Shown here piece after piece: positions 60,029 through 64,000 of a stretch of DNA of 64,000 nucleotides. The DNA comes from Deferribacter autotrophicus (GTDB taxonomy: Bacteria; Chrysiogenota; Deferribacteres; Deferribacterales; Deferribacteraceae). Below the pieces are notes generated by a model that saw only the letters and a list, made by a program, of their open reading frames with translations, ran no database searches and was not told where the DNA came from. The translations under genes were made by a program, and so were the position numbers. Within the stretch, counting starts at the first letter, position 1, and each line of letters begins with the position of its first letter. Location: contig NZ_VFJB01000005.1 in NCBI RefSeq assembly GCF_008362905.1, positions 186,001 to 250,000 of the forward strand, given 5' to 3'.

Positions 60029-61930
60029 ATGTCTATTGAGAATAAAAAGACACAAGAAGATGTAAGTGGAGAAGTTATAACAGTTCAACGAGAATTAGGG
60101 GATACACTAAAAAAGATTGTTTATGTGGTTGGTATCCTGACATCTCTTTTTCATTTGTGGGTTAATACCATCGGTATTATGCCAGAAATTCAAAGAAATG
60201 CTGTGCATTATGGTTTACTTTTATTTTTGGGCTATTTATTATATCCATTATCAAAAAAGAATCCTGAAAAAACATTAACTATCGATTTTATATTTGCTGT
60301 TTTATCATTTTTGGTGGGATTATATCTGGTTTTATTTGAAAATGCATTGCATGCAAGAAATGAAGTTCCGATTTTACCAGATTTAATCGCAGCAGCTATT
60401 GCTATAATTTTACTGTTAGAGATTACAAGAAGAACATCCGGTTTAATAATTCCTTTCCTTGCATTTTTCTTTTTAGGATATGCTCTTTATTTTGGTAAAT
60501 TTTTCTCAGGATTATGGAATTTCCCTGGTGTGAATATTCAAAGACTTTTATATAGAATGTATTTTGCTCCAGATGGGATATTTGGAACCATTGCAACGAT
60601 TTCATCCACGTTTGTTTTTCTGTTTGTACTTTTTGGAGCGTTTTTAATTAAATCAGGTGCTGGTGATTTTATCATAAAACTTGCAGTAGCACTTATGGGT
60701 AGGACGATAGGTGGACCAGCCAAAATGGCCGTGTTTGCAAGCGGATTGATGGGAAGTGTTTCTGGTAGTGCTGTGGCGAATACCGTTGGTACTGGATCCA
60801 TCACCATACCTATGATGAAAAAAACTGGTTTTTCTCCAAAATTTGCTGCAGCTGTGGAAGCAGCTGCATCCACAGGTGGACAGCTTATGCCACCGATTAT
60901 GGGAGCCGGTGCATTCATTATGAGCCAGTGGACACAAATCCCTTATTTGAAAATAGTGGGTGTTTCCTTTATCCCGGCCATTATGTACTTTTTGACTGTT
61001 GCTTTTTTTGTCCATCTTCGTGCTAAGAAAATAGGATTGAAACCACTACCAAAAGAGGAAATTCCTAAATTTAGTGAAGTATTGAAGGAAGGCTGGCAAT
61101 TTTTTATACCGATTATAGTACTTATGGGATTTTTGATGTATGGCTATACACCTACTTTTTCTGCATGTGCAGGGATTGCTGCTATTGTGGTTTCAAGCTG
61201 GTTTAATAAAAAAACACGAATGGGCTTAAAAGATATTCTTGATGCTCTGGCTCTTGGTGCTAAAAATATGGTTACAACGGGAGTTATACTCCTTTGCTCT
61301 GGTATTGTGATAGGTATTGTTCTACTTGTGGGTATGGGGATTAAATTTTCTATGTTGATTCAAGCAATATCCGGTGGAAGCTTGTTGTTAACTATAGTGT
61401 TAATTGCATTGGCGTCATTAATTCTTGGTATGGGATTACCGGTTACTGCTTCATATATAGTGTTGGCTGTTCTTGCTGCTCCTGCTATGACGATGCTTGG
61501 AGCTAGCTTAATTGCTGCACACATGGTGATTTTCTGGTATTCGCAGGATGCAAATGTAACTCCACCTGTGTGTCTTGCTGCCTATTCTGCATCGGGGATT
61601 GCAGGGAGTAAACCCCTTGAGACAGGTTTTGAAGCTTGGAAACTTGCAAAGGGACTTTATATTATACCTTTACTGTTTGTTTATACTCCAATACTTTTTG
61701 AAGGAAGTATTTTAGCAGTGGCTGAAACCGTAATTACTGCAACATTGGGGTTATATTCATTTGCAGTATTTTTCGAAGGATTTCAGTTGAGAAGTCTCAA
61801 TATTATTGAAAGAATTTTATTTGGTGTTGTGGCATTTTTACTTCTTTATCCCAAGCAATACTTGCATGCTGCTGGGGTAATACTTTTTATTGCATTGATT
61901 ATTATTCAAAAATTAAGTAGTTCTCACTGA
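60029..61930 (+). CDS. TRAP transporter fused permease (DctQ-DctM type, TAXI class)
   Basis: 633 residues, about 16-18 membrane helices. The N-terminal ~190 residues are the small (4TM-like) part; the rest is the large DctM-like part with GLMGSVSGSAVANTVGTGSITIPMMKKTGFSPKFAAAVEAAASTGGQLMPPIMGAGAFIM and LILGMGLPVTASYIVLAVLAAPAM, hallmark segments of Na+-driven TRAP uptake. AGGAGGC precedes the ATG. The last residues (SSSH and the stop) are encoded by the left hairpin of the family 2 repeat, so the native C-terminus was altered. Confidence 0.94.
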   Translation: MSIENKKTQEDVSGEVITVQRELGDTLKKIVYVVGILTSLFHLWVNTIGIMPEIQRNAVHYGLLLFLGYLLYPLSKKNPEKTLTIDFIFAVLSFLVGLYLVLFENALHARNEVPILPDLIAAAIAIILLLEITRRTSGLIIPFLAFFFLGYALYFGKFFSGLWNFPGVNIQRLLYRMYFAPDGIFGTIATISSTFVFLFVLFGAFLIKSGAGDFIIKLAVALMGRTIGGPAKMAVFASGLMGSVSGSAVANTVGTGSITIPMMKKTGFSPKFAAAVEAAASTGGQLMPPIMGAGAFIMSQWTQIPYLKIVGVSFIPAIMYFLTVAFFVHLRAKKIGLKPLPKEEIPKFSEVLKEGWQFFIPIIVLMGFLMYGYTPTFSACAGIAAIVVSSWFNKKTRMGLKDILDALALGAKNMVTTGVILLCSGIVIGIVLLVGMGIKFSMLIQAISGGSLLLTIVLIALASLILGMGLPVTASYIVLAVLAAPAMTMLGASLIAAHMVIFWYSQDANVTPPVCLAAYSASGIAGSKPLETGFEAWKLAKGLYIIPLLFVYTPILFEGSILAVAETVITATLGLYSFAVFFEGFQLRSLNIIERILFGVVAFLLLYPKQYLHAAGVILFIALIIIQKLSSSH

Positions 61931-62257
61931 AATAGTGAGAACTACTTATTAAATAAATTTTTATCATTTTAATAGTTTTTAAATTATTTTTTTAGCAAAT
62001 AGTTAAAGAAGAATGATCCTCTTCTGAAAACATAAAATAAGGTAATATTATAATTTTCATCCCCCAGTTTTTTGTAATAAAGTATTCAAAAACTGGGGGA
62101 ATTTTTATGATAAAACAAATATAAATCATTTATTATAAATTAGTTGCCACTTTTTCAGTGGCAAAAAATTATCCAAAAACTGGTGGAATTTTTATAGTAA
62201 TATTGGTATAAATAAAATATTATAAATTAGTTGCCACTTTTTCAGTGGCAACTAATT
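61915..62257. repeat. Family 2 hairpin-bounded repeat, copy 3, with tandem right end
   Basis: 343 bp. Left hairpin arms AAGTAGTTCTCACT / AGTGAGAACTACTT (61915-61947); right hairpin arms AAATTAGTTGCCACT / AGTGGCAACTAATTT (62225-62257). The last about 82 bp unit (CAAAAACTGG(G/T)GGAATTTTTAT to the GCCACT hairpin) occurs twice, at about 62083 and 62171; the first right hairpin has a decayed 3' arm. An internal hairpin pairs CCCCCAGTTTTT with AAAACTGGGGG. It overlaps the TRAP permease stop and accounts for the gap to 62297. Confidence 0.87.
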
Positions 62258-62297
62258 TAGGGGCATGCTTATGCCCCTTAATATTTGGAGTGATGAT

Positions 62298-63020
62298 ATG
62301 AAAGTGGGGGTAGTGCAATTAAGAATCGAAGAGAATATTGAAAAAAACATTCAGAAAGTAAATGATTTAACCTTGAATTATAAAGATACTGTTTTTTTAC
62401 TTCCCGAACTTTTTACTACTGGTTTCAATTATGAGTTAATTCAGACGCTTGATGAGTCTCATATAAAACTTCTAAATTCTTTAAATGAAAACAATACTTT
62501 TATGGGTTCTATAGTAAGAAAGAAAGAGGATGGATTTTATAATTCCTTTTTTATTAAGTACAAAAGTGGTATTTATTTTATATATGATAAAGTAAATCTT
62601 TTTCCATTGATGGATGAGGATAAATATTTTAATCCCGGTGAGGGATATTATACTTTTGAAATGAGTAATGCAAAGGCAGGGTGTGCCATTTGTTTTGATT
62701 TGAGGTTTTGTGAAATATTTGTTCAACTAAGAAAAAGTGGTGCTAAAATTGTTTTTTTACCTGCTGAATGGCCGAAAAAAAGAGTGGAGCATTTTAAGGT
62801 TTTATGCAGGGCAAGGGCCATCGAGAATCAATATTATTTTGTGGCTTGTAATTCCGTTGGTAATACTTGGGGTGAAAAATTTGGTGGAAATTCCATGATA
62901 ATTGACCCTTGGGGGAATATTTTAAAATCAGCAGATGATAAAGAAGATACGGTAATGGTTGATGAAATTGATTTTAGCTTGGTTGATGAAGTGAGAAATA
63001 CGATTCCAATGAGGTGTTAA
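62298..63020 (+). CDS. Nitrilase-superfamily amidohydrolase (omega-amidase-like)
   Basis: 240 residues from ATG 62298, behind TTGGAGTGATG; an upstream in-frame ATG at 62265 lies at the repeat edge and is unlikely. Catalytic triad: Glu in LLPELFTTGFNYEL, Lys in FIYDKVNLFPLMDEDKYFNPG, Cys in GCAICFDLRFCEIF. The later CRARAIENQYYFVACNSVG and GGNSMIIDPWG are typical. This branch hydrolyses omega-amides such as alpha-ketoglutaramate or deaminated metabolites. The exact substrate is not readable. The DUF3783 gene follows after 3 nt. Confidence 0.92.
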   Translation: MKVGVVQLRIEENIEKNIQKVNDLTLNYKDTVFLLPELFTTGFNYELIQTLDESHIKLLNSLNENNTFMGSIVRKKEDGFYNSFFIKYKSGIYFIYDKVNLFPLMDEDKYFNPGEGYYTFEMSNAKAGCAICFDLRFCEIFVQLRKSGAKIVFLPAEWPKKRVEHFKVLCRARAIENQYYFVACNSVGNTWGEKFGGNSMIIDPWGNILKSADDKEDTVMVDEIDFSLVDEVRNTIPMRC

Positions 63021-63023
63021 TTT

Positions 63024-63407
63024 ATGAGAACTACTAAAATCCTTGTATGTGGAATGGGCGAGATTGAGTTTGGTGCTCTTTGCAAAATGTGCGAAAAAGA
63101 AAAATTTGATGAACCGGTTATAGTTTTTGAGGGGCATAAGGATTTACTTGTGAAAGACTTACTCAAGTTTCAGCCGGATGTTGAAAATAAAAAGGCGACT
63201 AAAGAGCGAATGATTCTTTTTAATGATATGCCTCAGCAGGAGATTATAAGATTTATTGAAACATATAAAAAGTATGGTTTTCCAAAACCTCTTTTTTGTG
63301 TGGTAACTGAACACAATGTTGAATGGAGTATTGAATATTTACTGAGCCATCTCGTGAAAGAGCGTGAAGAGGTGGAAAGGTATCATCGCATGAGACAAAA
63401 AAGATAG
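63024..63407 (+). CDS. DUF3783-like protein
   Basis: 127 residues, small and soluble. The N-terminal KILVCGMGEIEFGALCKMCEKEK is followed by RMILFNDMPQQEIIRFIETYKKYGFPKPLFCVVTEHNVEWSIEYLLSHLVKEREEVERYHR, which fits the DUF3783 family pattern; family assignment is from memory. No known function. Cotranscribed with the nitrilase-family gene. The start is ATG 63024, 3 nt after the previous stop. Confidence 0.72.
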   Translation: MRTTKILVCGMGEIEFGALCKMCEKEKFDEPVIVFEGHKDLLVKDLLKFQPDVENKKATKERMILFNDMPQQEIIRFIETYKKYGFPKPLFCVVTEHNVEWSIEYLLSHLVKEREEVERYHRMRQKR

Positions 63408-63412
63408 TAGGT

Positions 63413-63470
63413 TGAGGCTTAGGTTAAGGTTAAGGGTTTTACGATTTACGTTTTACGAGTTATGTTTCCA
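63413..63470. repeat. Low-complexity degenerate repeat tract
   Basis: Variants of TTAGGTTAAGG and TTTACGTTTTACG are repeated several times just after the DUF3783 gene. Similar in nature to the GTTCAA tract at 10877. No coding sense. The rest of the gap up to 63631 is AT-rich and probably carries the promoter of the next gene. Confidence 0.5.
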
Positions 63471-63631
63471 GTTTTCTTTTTCAATAATATCCCTACCGAT
63501 ATATCATCTCTCGATTTACTTAAGGATGAACTACTTATTATTTATCTTTACAAAATTTTGATTTTAATGTGGTTGCATATTTTTATTTTTTGGGTTAAAA
63601 ATTACTTAACCATTAGAAGCTGGAGGTAGTG

Positions 63632-64000
63632 ATGAAAAAAATTTATTTAGACACTAAAGAGTTGCCAAAACAGTGGTATAATATTTTGGCTGATTTACCA
63701 TCGCCGATGGATCCACCTTTGAGTCCTTTTACTAATAAACCTGTTACATTTGATGAAATGAAAGCTATTTTTCCTGAAAGCCTTATTGAGCAAGAAATGA
63801 GTGATAAACGCTGGATAGATATTCCTGAAGAAATTCTTGAAATTTTATCATTATGGAGACCGACTCCATTGATAAGAGCTGAAAGGTTGGAAAAACATCT
63901 TGGTACACCAGCGAAAATTTATTTTAAATATGAAGGTGTTTCACCTGCCGGAAGTCATAAGCCAAATACTGCTGTTGCTCAGGCTTATTATAACAAAAAA
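63632..64000 (+). CDS. trpB: TrpB2-type tryptophan synthase beta chain, N-terminal part (3' end outside window)
   Basis: 123 residues are visible. They start [32 protein letters not shown], which is the longer N-terminal extension of the TrpB2 class rather than of canonical TrpB. The body begins with [46 protein letters not shown]; the Lys in GSHKPNTA is the pyridoxal phosphate ligand. It would join indole and serine to make tryptophan, often independently of TrpA in this class. GGAGG lies 6 nt before ATG 63632. The gene runs off the window. Confidence 0.92.
   Translation, partial: MKKIYLDTKELPKQWYNILADLPSPMDPPLSPFTNKPVTFDEMKAIFPESLIEQEMSDKRWIDIPEEILEILSLWRPTPLIRAERLEKHLGTPAKIYFKYEGVSPAGSHKPNTAVAQAYYNKK

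Overview
The window is a compact, AT-rich (roughly one third G+C by eye), almost gap-free bacterial chromosome segment. Most genes lie on the + strand in overlapping operons, with ATGA and GTGA junctions. The gene set suggests an anaerobic, respiring, Gram-negative bacterium: a periplasmic Tat-exported formate dehydrogenase with its maturation genes, outer-membrane lipoproteins of CsgG/LPP20/FlgT type, sigma-54 activators, TAXI-TRAP transport and class A penicillin-binding protein. The mixture resembles Deferribacterota (Deferribacter/Calditerrivibrio-like). That assignment is inference from gene content and composition, not from a search.

Layout. 1-5347: end of miaB, a DUF151 nuclease, and an SbcD/SbcC-like pair whose ATPase carries a central membrane hairpin (YhaO/YhaN type). 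5348-12754: smc, a small gene broken by a transposon-like element, ftsY, an unknown gene and a spore-photoproduct-lyase-like radical SAM gene. 13321-17327: ROK kinase, FecR-domain protein and CHASE2 adenylate cyclase. 17450-25987: formate dehydrogenase locus (six-cluster ferredoxin, TorD chaperone, Tat mini-protein, fdhA, fdhB, fdhC, mobA, fdhD). 26138-35131: uvrB, an HMA-like ORF with an in-frame UGA, PBP1A, histidine kinase, NtrC-type regulator and RNase R. 35177-41395: tRNA-Thr, HU, murJ, dtd, MBL hydrolase, asd, a PrmA-like methyltransferase, cupin and rplY. 41607-49565: amt, a decayed SnoaL-like gene, then a five-gene export/outer-membrane cluster (CsgG-like, TPR-SLH lipoprotein, LPP20-like, FlgT-like, SpoIID). 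49575-54462: fbp, nfo, isochorismatase-type hydrolase, APH-kinase fusion and RNase Z-like protein. 54886-61930: histidine kinase, sigma-54 activator and orphan periplasmic binding protein, next to a TAXI-TRAP transporter that has a strong sigma-54 promoter. 62298-64000: nitrilase-family amidase, DUF3783 protein and the start of a TrpB2-type gene.

Two families of structured repeats fill nearly all the larger gaps. Family 1 has four copies (5522, 9379, 40509, 54501). It has inverted ends of the type CTGGNRTCACCCCA, 8-10 bp target duplications and an internal multi-hairpin fold whose stems covary between copies. One copy splits a small gene that can be rebuilt exactly in frame. Another copy carries a nested inverted-repeat element. 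Family 2 has three copies (12771, 24385, 61915). Each is bounded by two related hairpins (TTAGTT..CACT / AGTG..AACTAA) with compensatory changes; one copy supplies the last codons and the stop of the TRAP permease gene.

The observations most worth follow-up are the covarying family 1 element and its gene disruption, the hairpin-bounded family 2 repeat, the HMA-like ORF with UGA in a UxxC position, the sensor-kinase/sigma-54/TAXI-TRAP circuit, the CsgG-FlgT-like cluster, an SMC with a reduced hinge, and two promoters placed so that transcripts would be leaderless.
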